A stretch of 64,000 nucleotides of DNA from Prorocentrum cordatum (GCA_963575745.1 CAUYUJ010018060.1:731032-795031); one strand, 5' to 3'. Shown: positions 31,816 to 45,200, counted from the first letter of the stretch. Notes: generated by a model not told the origin, from the sequence alone. Numbers and translations: made by a program.

Positions 31816-32948
31816 CGTGTTTGCCTTCTTTTAGGGGGGGGGAGTACGGAGTCCGCCGCGTGCAGCTGGTTTCGCCCCAGGCATGCTCGTCGAGGCGTGG
31901 CCGCCTCCAGCGCCGCACAAGACAGGTGCGGGGCGGGAGGCGCCAGGAGACGCGGGGAGACTCGAGGGCTGCCAGGTTCGGACCAGCAGGGCTGGGATCG
32001 CCCTCGGATTCCAGGCTCCTCGAGCCAATGGCACGCGACGGCTGGCCTGCACAGGTCTGGGCCAGGGGCCTTCTTCCCTCCGTGCCCCGGGATGCGCGCA
32101 GAAGCGACCGATGCGCGCAGTTTTTGCGAAGGTAGGTGCCGAGTGCTCCGTGCCCCTCGGATGAGGAGAGGCGGTGCGACGGAGACTTGAGCACACACGA
32201 GCGCAAGGCAGGTAGAGCAGGACCTGGTCGGACGGGGTCCGCAGGAGAGGCCCATACCGCAAGAGAAAGTGTGCTGAGTTAGAGGCCCAGTGGAAGACCG
32301 AAGTTACCAACAGCTTCGCAAGGCTTGACCAGAGCTGTCCCCAACGTTGCCATAGGCTCTGTCGTCCCGGCGTGGCGAACATGTTTCAGCACTTGTTCAT
32401 GGCCTCCCTTGAAAGTACCTCCTCTTGGAGCTCCCAGGGTGCTTGGAATCTGGCTGGCCCTCTGTTGCCAACGGTGCCGAGGGCTGCTGGCTGGACATGC
32501 CAACGCTCCGCATGCCGAGCTCTCTTGCTCAGGACTCTGAGTCGCTGGACTGATGGGCGGATTGTGGGTGTGAGAGCGTGGAACATGCGCATGTTGATTG
32601 GCACGCACGTTCGGCCTGAAGCCTCGATTTGTTTGTGTGGTTGTGGGCTCTTCTTTTTCTTCTTTTCCGAAGGAAGGTAGGTTACCACCCTTCCCCAAGC
32701 GGTTCAAACCCACCTGGCGCTCCCGTTTTTGGTTTCAGGGACGGATGTCCCCCTCAAATTTTTGGACAGTGCAGGTGCGTCCCTCCAGTTCGCTGCGCGC
32801 TTGCTTCCCATCGAACAGTCACACATTTCAACATTCGGACTGTGCTTCTGGGCGACCCTTGGGTGTTCAGCTGGCCAGCTTGCTGGAATGTCATGACGTG
32901 CATCTGACCTTTGACTCCACCTGCCTCTACAGCCGTCTACTGGCTCAG
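31816..32948. other. Region upstream of the first recognised kinase exon
   Basis: Balanced composition and no tandem repeats, particularly 32,280-32,940. It may hold the promoter, 5' untranslated exon or intron of the kinase gene. No coding similarity is recognised here and no dinoflagellate promoter motif could be assigned. Confidence 0.35.
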
Positions 32949-33257
32949 GCGGCATGTCGGGGGCACCTCAGAGAGATGGCGCTGGCACACAGAGATGTGG
33001 CCGGGGTGCTAAAGCGGCACAATTATGTAGAGATCAAGAAGATCGGCGAGGGTAGCTTCGGCCGTGCCCTGTTAGTTGCGACAAGCGATGGAAACAGGCT
33101 CGTCTGCAAAATGGTGGACGTCAGCCAGGCGTCGCCCAAGGAGACGCATGACGCGGTGAAGGAGAGCCGGCTCTTGGCCCACTTCAAGCACCCCTACATC
33201 GTGCGGTACCGCGAGAGTTTCACAGACAGTGGTTGGCTCTGCATCCTCATGGAAGCC
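32949..33257 (+). CDS. NEK kinase exon 1: P-loop to hinge
   Basis: Encodes [13 protein letters not shown] (glycine-rich loop GEGSFG at 33,045-33,062), [10 protein letters not shown] (ATP-binding Lys codon 33,108), [20 protein letters not shown] (alpha-C Glu codon 33,162) and WLCILMEA, the hinge. A Met at 32,976 ([20 protein letters not shown]) could start the protein, giving a kinase domain right at the N-terminus as in many NEKs. An AG|G acceptor at 32,947-32,948 also fits an internal exon. The exon ends after GCC of MEA, where the intron begins GACGGG (GA donor, known in dinoflagellates). Confidence 0.85.
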
Positions 33258-36200
33258 GACGGGGCCAAATATCATTCAGTTTGCACCCACAAGCCTTGCG
33301 TGGGAAGAGCGTCCTCTATAAACGCTGGCAGGGTGTAGGTTCTGACGGGTACCCTCCCCCCAAAGTTTCTGGCACTCTCTAACATCATTCCCACCCAAAA
33401 GTGTGCAGGAGAGGGTCGAACCTCCCCCCTCCCTTGAAAACGGACACGACGACGAGGAGCACGACGATGAACGCGACGACGAACACGACGAAGACGCTGA
33501 CAACGAAGATTCTGCTCACGACGACGACGAATGCCATCTCCATCACACTCGTCCCGTCAACGAGCGATCTTACTGTCCCGCCCGCCCGCCCGCTTCAATG
33601 TCCCGCCCGACCGACCGACCCGCCCGCTTCAATGCCCCGCCCGCCTGGCCCGCCCGACTCTGTCAGGTTCCACCCTCCTGGCCGGTGATCGCCGGACTTC
33701 GGTCGTCTCCGTCAGCGTCAGTGCCGCCGCCGTTGTCGTCTTCGTCGTCGTGGTCGTTGTCGTCGTGGTTGTGGTCGTGGTCGTGTTTGTCGTCGTCGTC
33801 GTCGTGTTCGTCGCCGTCTGCCGGCGCGAGAGGAGGGCGGGGCTAGACTCCCCCAGCGCTTTCGGAGGGGGATGGGGGAGCATTGGTTCCGGGGGAGGGA
33901 GGGGTGATTTCCGGGCGAGGAGAAGCGGTTCCAGCGCTGAGAGGGTCAAGTTTGGATCTTGTTCGGTGGCGCGCCTAGGGTGGAAGAGAGGGGGAGCAGG
34001 CTTTCTCAGAAGACGGCGGGGCTTCTCAGCAGCATTCCAGCCTTGTGAGAAGTTTTCAGCGTCCTCGTGGAATGCTAAGAAAATTTCTTTCAGAAGGCCG
34101 GACGACCTCTCAACCTTCCGAGAAAAGGCCCGCCCCCTCTCACTTCCCCCCCGGGCTGGCCGTCGATTTTTTTTTTGGAGGGGGTTCTGCTTCTGTGAAG
34201 CCCTGGGGCCGGCTTAGATCTTGCGCAGCACAGCGCCCGCGAAAAGCGCTCTCTCCTGACATGCTTGTGGACGGTTCCTGCGTGGTTGGCGTTGTTGGCG
34301 CACCATTCTCGCCTGCGGATGTTGTTGCCTCTCGGACCCTTGGCATCGACCAACCGAGTGGCTCCAGGGCCGCCATGCGGGCGCAAGGTTATTCATGGTT
34401 CGCGGTGCGCGATTCTTCCTCCTCGGCCTCTTCGTGCTCCTCTCGGGGGGGGGGCGGAGCGAGAGCGAGAAGCTGTTCGCGACTCGCGCAGCGCGAGGCT
34501 CGGACACAGCTGCCCTCTGGGATTTCGGCAGCCAGGCGAGTTTGGTGTGGGTCGAGGCAGCCTCGTGCCCGGAGGTCGGGCAGGAGGGGGGGCCTGGGAG
34601 CGGCAGAACGCTCGGGAACCTGGGGCCCCGCGGGCGGCGGGGAGTGCAGGCATGGAGCAGGGCGCGGGGACGAGCCACTTCCATCCAGGATGTGGGCGCT
34701 CCGCCTTCAAATAATTAGGCTTTCACTGGCTCTACGTTTCGAGGGCCAATTTCTCTCCCCTGTCCATGGGCCTGGCGCCCACGCGCAAGATGCTCGGGTG
34801 GACACGTAGTCCATGTCAGCGCGTGCCCGGGGGAGGCGGGAGGGTGCGAGGTCGGAGCGCCCACAGTCTGTCGATCTGGGCACCTTGCCCCCAGGACTAC
34901 TGCGAGGGCGGTGACCTCACGAAGCAGATCGAGGCTCACGGGGCTGGAGCCTGCACGCCTTCCAGCCCGTCGGGCGTTGCGTATTGGGGGGCGATAAAGG
35001 GGGGAGAAGACTGGTGCACCATTTGTTCCACGAAAAGTGCACGTTTCCAGCCCCCCCCCAAACCCCACTTACCGCCCCCTCTTTTATGAACGCCCAAGTC
35101 CGCCCAACGCAGGGGAGAAGGTGGGGCGTGGGCGCGGGAGTGGAGCGAGGAACAGGACGCGGGAGGAGGTGTCCAGAGGCGGGGGAAGGAGGGCAGCGGA
35201 GAGGATGGGCGGCAGGAAACACATGAGGTTTTCCAGGAAGGGCCGCGTCTTCCAGGATCGAAGGAGTTGTCACGAATTTCTCTGCGGAAGGCGAGGGAAG
35301 GGCAGCAAAAGCCCCGGGGAAGTAAAGCGAGACCGCCTCCGCCGGCGGAAGACGGCGGAAGGCCACGGAGTAAAGTGGCGGAGGACGGCGGAAGACCGCC
35401 TCCGCCAGCGGAAGACGGCGGCAGTTGTCGGAAGTAAGGAATACACCTCCAAGATATGATTAGATGGCAGCACTCTTGGGCTCTGCGTTTCCGGGATCGG
35501 CCACGTGCTCGGCCGTGTTCGGCTCCGAGCGGTTTTGAGTGTGGCACGGCTTTTGTCCGGGGCCACCCTCGATGGGAGAGGGGGTGCAGCCGCAAGAGTA
35601 CGCGAGCAAGACTCTTCCTCCTCCTCCTCCTCCTCCTCCTCGTCATCCTTCTCCTCCTTGTCCTCCTGCTCCTCCTCCTTCTCCTCCTCCTCCTCCTCCT
35701 CATCCGCCTCCTCTTCCGTAGTCATTTTGGCTCAAAGTTTTGAGTTCCCATGTGAAACAAGTTGATACCGCAAGTCCGCGGCTAGACCTCTGTTCTTTCA
35801 ACGCACCGCTGCGTGAGCTGCCAAGCGGCGCAGCATACTGTGAGCTCCTGGAGGAGCAATTTCGTGCTGACGATTTCATGGCAAATGGCCTGCCTTCTCG
35901 TGCCGCAGCCGCGGGCAAGCCTTCGGCCAAAGGTGGGGAGCGCAAGGCGTGGGCGGCGCCATGGCTATGCAGGTGGTGCGCTCATGAACACACGGGCGCC
36001 AAATGGTGGAACCGAGGCGATTGCCAAGCTTGCACCAGCTGCAGTGTCGCCAAGGGTGCCAGTTTCGGGGGGCATAAGCCGCTGGATGGGCCGCCGAGCC
36101 AGCGCTCGCCTGAGGCCTCTGCAGAGCGCCGCCGTGCTGGAGCTGCGGCCGCAGACGCCCTTGCCGAGAAGGACCGCGAGATCGCCAAGCTACGCGAGCA

Positions 36201-39200
36201 GAACAAGGCGGCGAGTGGACCAGCTCCTCCCAGAGAAGATCCACCACCAGCAAATGCTGACCAGGAGAGGCTGTCCGAGATCGCGGGTTTGTTGCGCACC
36301 CTCGGTACATCCACCGACCTTGTCTTCGTGGCGGCGAGGGACGCGCTCTGGAAGGAGCGCGACGCCATCAAAGCCAAGATCGTGGAGGCCAAGCCGTATG
36401 CTGGACAGCTCCATCATTATACCACACGCATCAACACCTTGACGCAGGCCAAGGGTCAGCGACAGAACGTGTTGGATGGCTACAAAGAGCAACGGGTGCA
36501 ACTGGATGCCAAGATCGCGGGGGCGGAGGCCCAGATCAGCGAGCTGTCGGCTGACCTCCAGGAGCTGGAGGCGCTGCGCTGGAAGGTCTCAGCCAAGGCG
36601 CCCACGGCAGCGCCTGGAGACTGCTCGCTACGCACGCTCGTCCCCGCGATGGACCCTTCCGTTGAGAAACTGGGCCAGATGCTGCAGGGTCTGGGAGCCG
36701 ACGACGAGCTGTCCGAGTCTGTGTCTACCTGTTTCGGCCAGCTGCGGGCCCTGGCTGGCAAGGCTGACGCTGCTGAGAAGGAGAGGTCGGCTGCCAAGGA
36801 AGCCGAGCCTGATCGAGGAGCGGCACCAGCCGGCAGTGGGACCCTACCAGGGATGCCGACTACTGGCCAGCAACAAGCAGCTCAGGATCGCGCCGTACCC
36901 ATGGACACTGACGACATCACCGAGCTGCGCGACTTCCTGCGCACGGCGACTGGCCAGGACCCACCGCAGGAGGAACAGCAGGCCAGGGAGGCCATCAAGC
37001 GCTTCGCCAATGCAGCGGAGGCCCTGCACGCCAAGAAGCAACGCACAGGGCCGTCTGCCTGAAGTACCTGACATCATATATGATGTGCAATTACCTGCAG
37101 GGTCGCCTAAGCCTAGCTTGTCGTATGTGTGCCTGCAGGTGTATCACGTTGCCTTTTGGCGGAGTTTCTTTCTGGTAAAGTTCACGAAGCATTACTTCCG
37201 TAAGGCGTGCAGCGGCGCGTCACTTACCTCATGGACGCCTGAGACCGAACTGTCTAGGCTTGATTACGGTTTTCCTTTCGCTGGAAGCTGTCATTCTTGG
37301 CTCTATAGAGATTACCGCATGTACGTTTCTAAATTTGCACTGGACATCTCGTGGAGATGTGGATCACGGATAGCAGGTATATCAGCAACGGAGGCCAGGT
37401 CATGGTGCCGAATGCTGCCCAGCTGGGCTACGTGGACGTGCTGCGCCCCCCTCTACTCCATCGCATCTGGCATAGTGTGCGTGCTGAGGAGGTCAGGTCA
37501 AGTGCTGTTGACTGGCTCTCCTGGTAGCCGCGCGGATGCGGGCTTAAAAGTCGTTCGGCCTTCCCCAAGGCTTGCACCTCGAGAGTCTAGGGGTCCCGCA
37601 TGCCGACGTCGACCTGCAATGACTTCGACCTCGAGTACGCTGCAGGAACGGGAAGCTGATCCTGTAACAGAGGATCGGAGAGGTCAGCCAAGCGTCATGA
37701 GTCTTCGATATGGGATCCACTTCGCGGTCATGCTGCCACTGCTTTCAACGCAGACAACTGGCGCTCCAGCCACCGCCAATGGCGCGCTGACCTCCAACAT
37801 TACCTCGTGCGGTTTCAGGAAGGACGTGCTCACGCTGCCTCCATGTCGCGGTGCCATTACTTGCTTACACGAACATCCTGGCGACGGGCAGAAGATGCCT
37901 GGGCTTCAGCACACAGCGCGGCAATTGGGGCTACATGGAGTTTGGACGGCGGCCATCTCTATTGGGCGAGGAGGCACCACGGGTGGTTGCGCAATTGTGG
38001 CTCCGAAGCATCTACGCGTTGGGCTGGGCCCGCATCTCGCCTCTCCCACGCTGGTGCCTGGGCGTGTTACTGCTGGGCACGCGTCTTGGGGGCCTCGAAG
38101 AGGGGTGGTCCTCCTTGCAATATACTCGGTGGGCTCTGTTGGACCCAATGGGGAGAATATGAAGATACTTACGCAGACTGCAACTCATGAAGGGCAGTTC
38201 AATTATGCAGGCCACAAGTGGATCATTACAGGTGACTGGCATAGGGACCCCACGCTTATATTGGGACGGCTGCACTCCATCCATGGGCTGCAGAAGGCGC
38301 CCCTTCAACCTACCTGCAACGCGGTGCAGCCTGGGGCGGTGCGGGACTACTAGTTTGTGTTATGTTCTTTGGTGCAATGGCTAGCTGAATGTTCGTATTG
38401 TGTAACCGCTACCTCCCCGCACCAGCCCGTAATTTTGGGGCTTCAGATTCAGGGGCATCCGCAGTGGGCCCGCGTCCCATCGGTGCCCAAGAAGCCACCT
38501 ACCGTGCCAGTCGTAAGACGTTCGGTCCCCACCCGCAGCACAATGGCGACGGGTGCAGAGCCTTGTCAGCGCAGCCAGCGATGGACCTGCCCTTGCCCAT
38601 CGAGAAGGAGATCCTGGACCGCAACGATGTCATGGATCCGAAGATGCGCCGACAATCTCAAGGACGCGCTGGACCCAGCCAGTGGGAGTGGAAGCAGTCT
38701 GCGTCGATTGCCCCGCCACAGCCCCAACGACTACGAGCACGCAAGCTCCCTGGGAGGTGGCGCCGACACCTGCGATCCACATATACGCGAATGCTACTTG
38801 CCATGGAACGGGTTGTGGGACAAGGGTATGGCAGGGTATTTCCTGCGAGATTGCTGCCCGACATATTTGGCACATATGGACAGTCTGTATTGCACGATCA
38901 ACCAGCGGGTGGGCGCATATTGCTTGCCAAACTTGCTTGGGACCTCCAGGGCTTCTTTGCCAGGCTCGGGCGCACTACATGAGTGCCGCCTCTGTTGGGC
39001 GGCGAGGGCCAGCGCGTGTTCTTGCAGCTCCCCGGCCTCTTCTACCAGCCGGGTTTCCCTGAGGTGGTCGATCGGGCCGTCGAGAAAGTCACCGAGGTGG
39101 TGGATGCCATTAATAAATATGCTAGTATTGGTCGGGCTAACGGGTCCAAGCAAGTTTCCAGAATGGGGCCGGCAAGGCGCGCAGATACACAACAGTGCGG

Positions 39201-42200
39201 GGGCTGCAGGAGACATTACAAGATGCGGGGTCTCGTGGGCAGCCCTGCCAAATTGCAGATGGCTGCCTGGGTTTTTGGAGCGGCATATGGACCTTGCACG
39301 GTGATCAGGCCTTGGATAGACCAGTGGACTACGACCAACGGGAAGGACTACCTGCAATCACGGGGTTGGAGATACGGCGTACCATACGGAGGTCCAAGGC
39401 CACGACAGCATTGGGTCAAGTGCAGATTCAGCCGCGAGCATTGGAGCAGGTGTCCGACTTAGGCTTGGACACGTTAGGCCAATTACTCATGATCTGTGAG
39501 TCATTGGGTTGTTGGCCTACACAACGCGTCGCTACTACCATGGCGCGATTTCCTAAGCCGACAGGAGGGCACATACGAATAACGTTAATCGACGCAATTG
39601 TTAGGATCTGGAGCCGAGTACGAAGACCGATTTCCAAGCGGTGGGAGTTGGCCAACCCATCGCCGTCTTTCTGGGGATCACGACCAGGGGCCACTTCAAC
39701 GGACGCGGCAGTTCAGCACAATCTTGCGGTGGAGACGGCAAAGCACACGGGCATGCACTCAGTCAGTGCGCCCATTGACATGTTCAAGCGCTTTGAAACC
39801 ATTCGGTTCTCGGAGCTGGTCAGCCACGCTAGAAAGTTGCAGTTCCCGCTGCGCTTGCTCTGGCAACGCGTGCAAGTATATCAGGCACCACGCCTTGTGC
39901 GCCCATGCGGCTCCATACCATCCCCCTTTTACTTCCACCCAAGGCATTTTGGCTGGCTGTTCGCATGCGTGCGCCATGATTCATCTTCTCTTACACAAGA
40001 TGCCCGAAGACTTGAAGGCAAGATGCGAAGAGGTGGTCCCGCGTGCTCTGATTGATTGTGTTAGTTTCCAATGGATTGGGAATGACCCCGGGCGATCAGT
40101 GGATCTTTTTCATGCGGTGCGATGGTTTATACGACGAGTACAGCCTTTGGGGCACATTACGCAAGCGGACGCGAGTGGCTGCGTGGCAAGTACTAAGCCA
40201 GCTACCAAGGTCGCACAGAAGTTGGGTACGATAATGAATTTGCAATGCCGCAAGCACATGCGTAATCTGGGATGTGAACTGGCTGGTGTTCGATTGCGGC
40301 ATATACAGGAGCGACGACGACTACTTGGGATCAAAGCTCGACGGGGGGGGGGGCTACAATCACTACGGCGTGGGCAAGGCAAGGTGCACGCGCTGTTGCG
40401 AACGGGACTTCTCCCTGCAGCTGCACATGGTGCTGGAGCAAGTGGAGTAGTGCCATCCACCTTGGCCCAGCTACGCCACCTGGCTGGAGCCCTCGTGGGG
40501 GCCAAAGCCCATGCTAGCGCCACAGCTCGGTTGGCTACAGAGTCAGATGAATGGCATGATCCTATATTTGATGTCGCTACAGATGTAGTATGCAGATATG
40601 CAACGGGTATATGGGATTCACAGGTGTCCCTCGGACCACTGCCGAGGGCGTGGCCGGCCATGAAGGCAGCATGGGGTGGTGAATTCTCTTGGGCCAGATG
40701 CAATAGGCCCGTTGTCTGCAGTGGCGCTTTCCTTGCACCGAGTGGATTGGATGATGACATCGGCCCATGCTCTACAAGACGATCAAGGGACATCGATCAG
40801 TTCACTGCAGACACCACCGTGGGAGCTGAAGCAGCTACTTCGACACAGTATTGGGCGATGGCAGATGCGACGTATCGTTTCTCACATGCAACCGATTGTT
40901 GGCAACCCGAATGGCATCTGGAGGAGCGCCCCGCCGCGCCATCTTGAACCTGAAAGTTCCAATGAGTAATGGCTGCGCCAGACGTTTGATTGGTTCCGCC
41001 CTGTGGCCCCCTGCGCGTAAGAAGGCCCTTGGGCTCCTGTGAAAGCGATCGAAGTGAGTTTTGTGATTCTCTTGAGCCTGGCACCAAGGGCTCCTGCAGC
41101 CGCCCAGTGAGCTCCCTGTTGAACCAATGCCTGAGGACGTCTTGGAATGCAGGGCTTTAAAAAATTTGGGGTGGGGCTGCGGGGTCTTGGGGGCAATGGA
41201 CTGGGCGCGCCTGAGTGGCGCGCGCTCGAGCTTGCCTACGGTCTGCCGTCTCACCTTATACAGTTAGCGCCCCAGCCCCTGCAGTGCCTGGTGTTCCACT
41301 GGGGGGCTACGCACCTTCCCCGGGGTCGGCAGATCTACGCTGACGGCTTGGGGCTCGCGAGTGCGAGCCCAGAACTGCGTGGGCGTGGGTGGGCCGCGGT
41401 GGAGCTTTCGGATTCGGGCCTGCCCTTGAGGGCGGTGCACGGGCCTCCCCCTGGGCGCCAGTCGGTGCCGCGCGCGGGGAGGCATGCGGGCCTGACGGCG
41501 ATGAAAGTAGCCCCCCAGGTAGACACCATATATAATGACCATCTAACGTTTGTGAGAGAGGGTGATACCTGGAGTCGCAAGCTGGGAGGCGGCGCGGCAA
41601 GGCATGCAGACATCTGGAGGCAGACCCCTCAGCTCCGCAAGCCTGACCCCCCCCCCCCCCCCCCCCGCACACACGCACACGCCACAAAACAATACAGTTT
41701 GAGTGGGTCTCTGCTCACAGAGACACCGAGGGAGTGATGATGCTGGAGCAGGGGCAGGCCACCTGCTACTTAGGCAACCACTGGGCCGATGTTTTCCCGC
41801 GTCTGGGGGGGGGCAGGGCCACCAGCATGCGCAGGCGGTTGTAGATGTCGAGGGGGGCGGTTTGAATGCCTGTAAGCAAAACTGGAGTTTCTTGGCGCGT
41901 GCGGTCCAGATATTTGGGGGGTGATCTGAAGCTTTCGAGAGGTCCGAGAAGATGCCCCCCGGGCTTGAGAAGACTGACCGTCCCACTTTGCTTTCCCACG
42001 AGGTCTACTACCCCCCCTCGCGACAGGAGTGGAGATGCAAATGTTGCAACGTTGCGGCCAAGAGCGAGTTGACTCTCAGATCCATCGTCAGCGGGGCCGC
42101 GAGGCACTGCCACGGTGGAGAGTTAGAGCGCTGCCGCGCAGCCATTTTGATCACCGCCGACCCTGATGCCCACCCCTACGCGGCGCAGGGTCCAGCGGTG

Positions 42201-45200
42201 ACTGGTAACCTCGCTCCTCCTCGGGCCGTGGACCCCCATCCCCTTTTTACCACTGGTGCTGCGGTGGGCCCAGGGTTGAACGCTTTTGCTAATCTAGGTC
42301 ATCGCCCAGGGCGGCATGGCAGAGTTATCATTTGTCGGTTCTGTGCGGGGTACTGGGTGCTCCCTGATGGCCCATGGCGCAAGCTGAGATCGAGCTGGGC
42401 CAACTCAGGTTGCCAGCACGCTTGAGAGTCATCGTATGTATTGGCGCAACGCAGAGGTAGGCCGTCACCCTAAAATGGGGGTTGCCCCGGAACCGTGGGG
42501 CGGCGATTTTGTTTCTGCCGTTGGTTCGTTGGGCCCCGTTGGAGATCCCAGGGGCCTCCAGGACCAGGTGCTAGCTCTGCAAGCAGCGCCGAGCCTGTGC
42601 GACCAGTGCTTGTGGAGGGTGTGTGTCGTCCCGTCGTGACGTCGGCGAGTTCCCCAACCCCTCCCAGGCCCAGCAATGCCTCCACGCTCGAGCAGCGAGC
42701 GAATGTGGCACCGTCAAGCGCGGAGGCGGCGCAGCTCCGACAGGAGCCTGACAGCAGGCCCCTCCCCGCGTTGGTTTCTTCCGACGACTCTGACTGACAT
42801 TGGGCCATTCCTTGTGTCGTAACTGTGGCGGGCCGTCTGCTCTAATTCACCCGTGACAGGTGGCCCCTACCGTTTTGGTGCCGAAGGCACCCCTCTTGCC
42901 AGGCTTTCCGCCCTGGCCCACCGCACGGCGCTTGTCACCGACATGCGTCGCCGCGGCAGAATCCCATAATCCCTCCGCCTCCTCTTCGTATTCCTACATT
43001 CCTTCTCTTAATAGATAACTTTTCCTTGTCGCACCCCGAGGCCAGTTGTTAGGGCGGGCCCGGCGTTTCGCCTGAGACTTCCTCGCAATTTATGACCCTG
43101 AAACTTCAAAAGTTGACAACAGCTTCAGAGATGGAGGGTGGGTGGTTTTCAAAATATGGATTTCGCCTTTGCATCGCGCACATTCGTTTTCAAAATTTGC
43201 AGGAAGGCTTCACGGATTGAAGGCGGGTCGTTTTCCGTTTTCAAAATGTGGGTCTCGCCTTAGCGCCGCGCATATTCGTTTTCGAAATTCGCAAAAGTAT
43301 GACGGATTGGGGGCGGGTGGTCTTCAATTTGTGGTTCTCGCCTTAACGCCGCGTACATTCGTTTGCAAAAGTTGCAAGAGCTTCACGGATTGAGCGCGGG
43401 TCGTTTTCAAATGTGGTTCTCGCTGTAGTGCCGCGTGTATTCGTTTTCAAAATTTGCAAGAATTTCACGGATTGAGGGCGGCTCCATTTCAAAATGTGGT
43501 TCTCGCCCTAGCGCCGCGCACAGTCGTTTTCAAAATTCGTCAGGTTTCACAGAGTTCCATCATCAGCGCACCAGAAATTGTGTTCTGGAAGGACTCAGGA
43601 TTTTGCGGGTGCAACAGTTATGTTGATTCGCGGTGTTGAGATTTGACAAACGGCGTCATGGCACGGTTCTGGACCGTCAAAACGCAGCAGTCAGGTTGAT
43701 ACGTGGCGTTGAAATCCCGAGAACAATGTTTTGGCATGGTGCATGCTCTTCGAACGGTTGTCTTCCAACGAGGCAGTTCCCTCAATGGAAATGAAGCGTT
43801 GTAGGGGCCGACGAAGAAGGGGCTTGAAGGGAAGGTTAATTCCAACATCGTTGATGACCCTTGGGTTGACACTGGTCTTACTCCTCCTCCTCCTCCTCCT
43901 CCTCCTCCTCCTCCTCCTCCTCCTCCTCCTCCTCCTCCTCCTGGGGGCGGGCTGGGATGCAGAAGGGGCGGGGCCAGGCTGCGGGCCCAGGGCGAGAATG
44001 GCCAGATGGTCGGAGGGGGCGGGGCCTCGTGGAGGAGAGCCCCGGAAACGCAGCACCGGGGTGGAGGCGCGTGGCTCCGGGCCGGGTCCCGCTTCTGTGC
44101 GGAGGCGGGCCGCTCCGGCGCCATGCCAGGCGGCGCTGGCTCTGCGTTTCCGCGGCTGACGGTCGGGGTCTTTGGCTCAGCCCACCCCGCTTCGGCGCGA
44201 CCCGCTATCCACGTCCACGGCCCTGAGCGTCAGTGCCCCCAGCTTTTCCCCAGCCCTTGCAAACGGGGTGTTCGTAAACGGGGTGGTAGCTAAGGGACCT
44301 CTACGAGAGAGTACAGGGCGACATGACATTTACTTCGCACTAGCACGTGATAAACAGGGACGACAAATTCGTCGACACATCATCAAAACCCTGGGCGCGG
44401 GGGAATACCTTGCACTTGCGCGCGGCGAATCGATTTTTCGAAGGCACAATGGAAAACGAACCCTTAGCTACCGCCCTGTTTACAAACACCCCGTTTGCAG
44501 GAGCTTGGTTTCCCAGCCTCCCGCCCCGTGAAGACAGCGCTACATCCGCTTGCAAGGCACAGCGCGTCGCCAGGGCCCCGGCCTCGACGCGCTCGGCGGA
44601 AATTCCCGACGGGATAAGCCTTCCCCGATCCGTGGATCCGGCGCCTGCGCGCCAGATCCAAGCATCTCTACTCCACGTTAGCGCGTGCCCGAGAGAAGGC
44701 CTTGAACAAACATCGGCAAACAAACAGTAACGCCACACTCATCTGCCAACGCCCCCCCACAATGATCCACAGTTGGCCCGTAGATTCGATGCGCTGCACG
44801 TCGACCGCAGTCTTCCCCGCGCGTGCCGACTTTGGGGCGAGAGCACCAGTCTCAACGACGGGAGCAAAGCGCCGATCGGAAAATGAGGTCAACGCTGCAG
44901 CAGGGGCAACAGTTTGAGAAAGCGAAGAAAACTGGGAAAATCAATGTTTGACATCCGCCGACCCAGTCGCCGTGTGCGAGAAGCTGTCGTCGTCTTCGTC
45001 GTCGTCTTCGTCGTCGTCGTCGCCAGTTCCGAGGGAATCTAAAAACGAGCGTGCCTGAGGGCGGGGCGCGGGCCGGATGCTGGCGGGCATGCCCCCCCCC
45101 CCCCCCCCGCAGGCGGCGCGCAGGGCGCGGCGCACGATCGCGGAGGACCAGATCCTCCAGTGGATGACGCAGGCGCTGCTGGCCCTGAAGTAGCCGCGGA

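Larger units (their letters stand above)
33258..34894 (+). other. Kinase intron 1 (1,637 bp, GA-AG)
   Basis: Starts GACGGGGCC and ends TTGCCCCCAG before GACTAC. The GAC triplet is repeated at both junctions, so the exact cut could shift. It contains a (GAC)n/(GTC)n foldback and a family H copy. Splicing here restores [13 protein letters not shown], the expected hinge of NEK kinases. Confidence 0.7.
35717..42973 (+). mobile_element. LINE-B: full-length non-LTR retrotransposon with SL-derived 5' end
   Basis: About 7.26 kb: SL relic, ORF1 (intact), ORF2 with endonuclease, reverse transcriptase, post-RT region, RNase H and C-terminal zinc motifs (frame-broken), and a short 3' end. It is bracketed by identical TCCGCCTCCTCTTC at 35,703-35,716 and 42,974-42,987, a plausible 14-bp target-site duplication. 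The caveat is that both sites are pyrimidine-rich. It is inserted in the sense orientation in intron 2 of the kinase gene. There is no poly-A tail at the 3' end. Confidence 0.85.
34934..45112 (+). other. Kinase intron 2 (10,179 bp, GC-AG)
   Basis: Begins GCTCACGG and ends CCCCCCCGCAG before GCGGCGCGC. It contains a family G copy, a (TCC)n tract, the complete LINE-B, an 85-bp minisatellite, a second (TCC)n tract and MITE-2. Most of its length is therefore inserted DNA. The open frames inside belong to these elements and not to the kinase. Confidence 0.8.

Noticed and set aside
36476-37570. First part of the 625-codon plus-strand frame overlapping LINE-B ORF1
   Set aside because: Up to about 37,060 it is the +1 shadow of ORF1. 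Only the part from about 37,570 shows endonuclease motifs.
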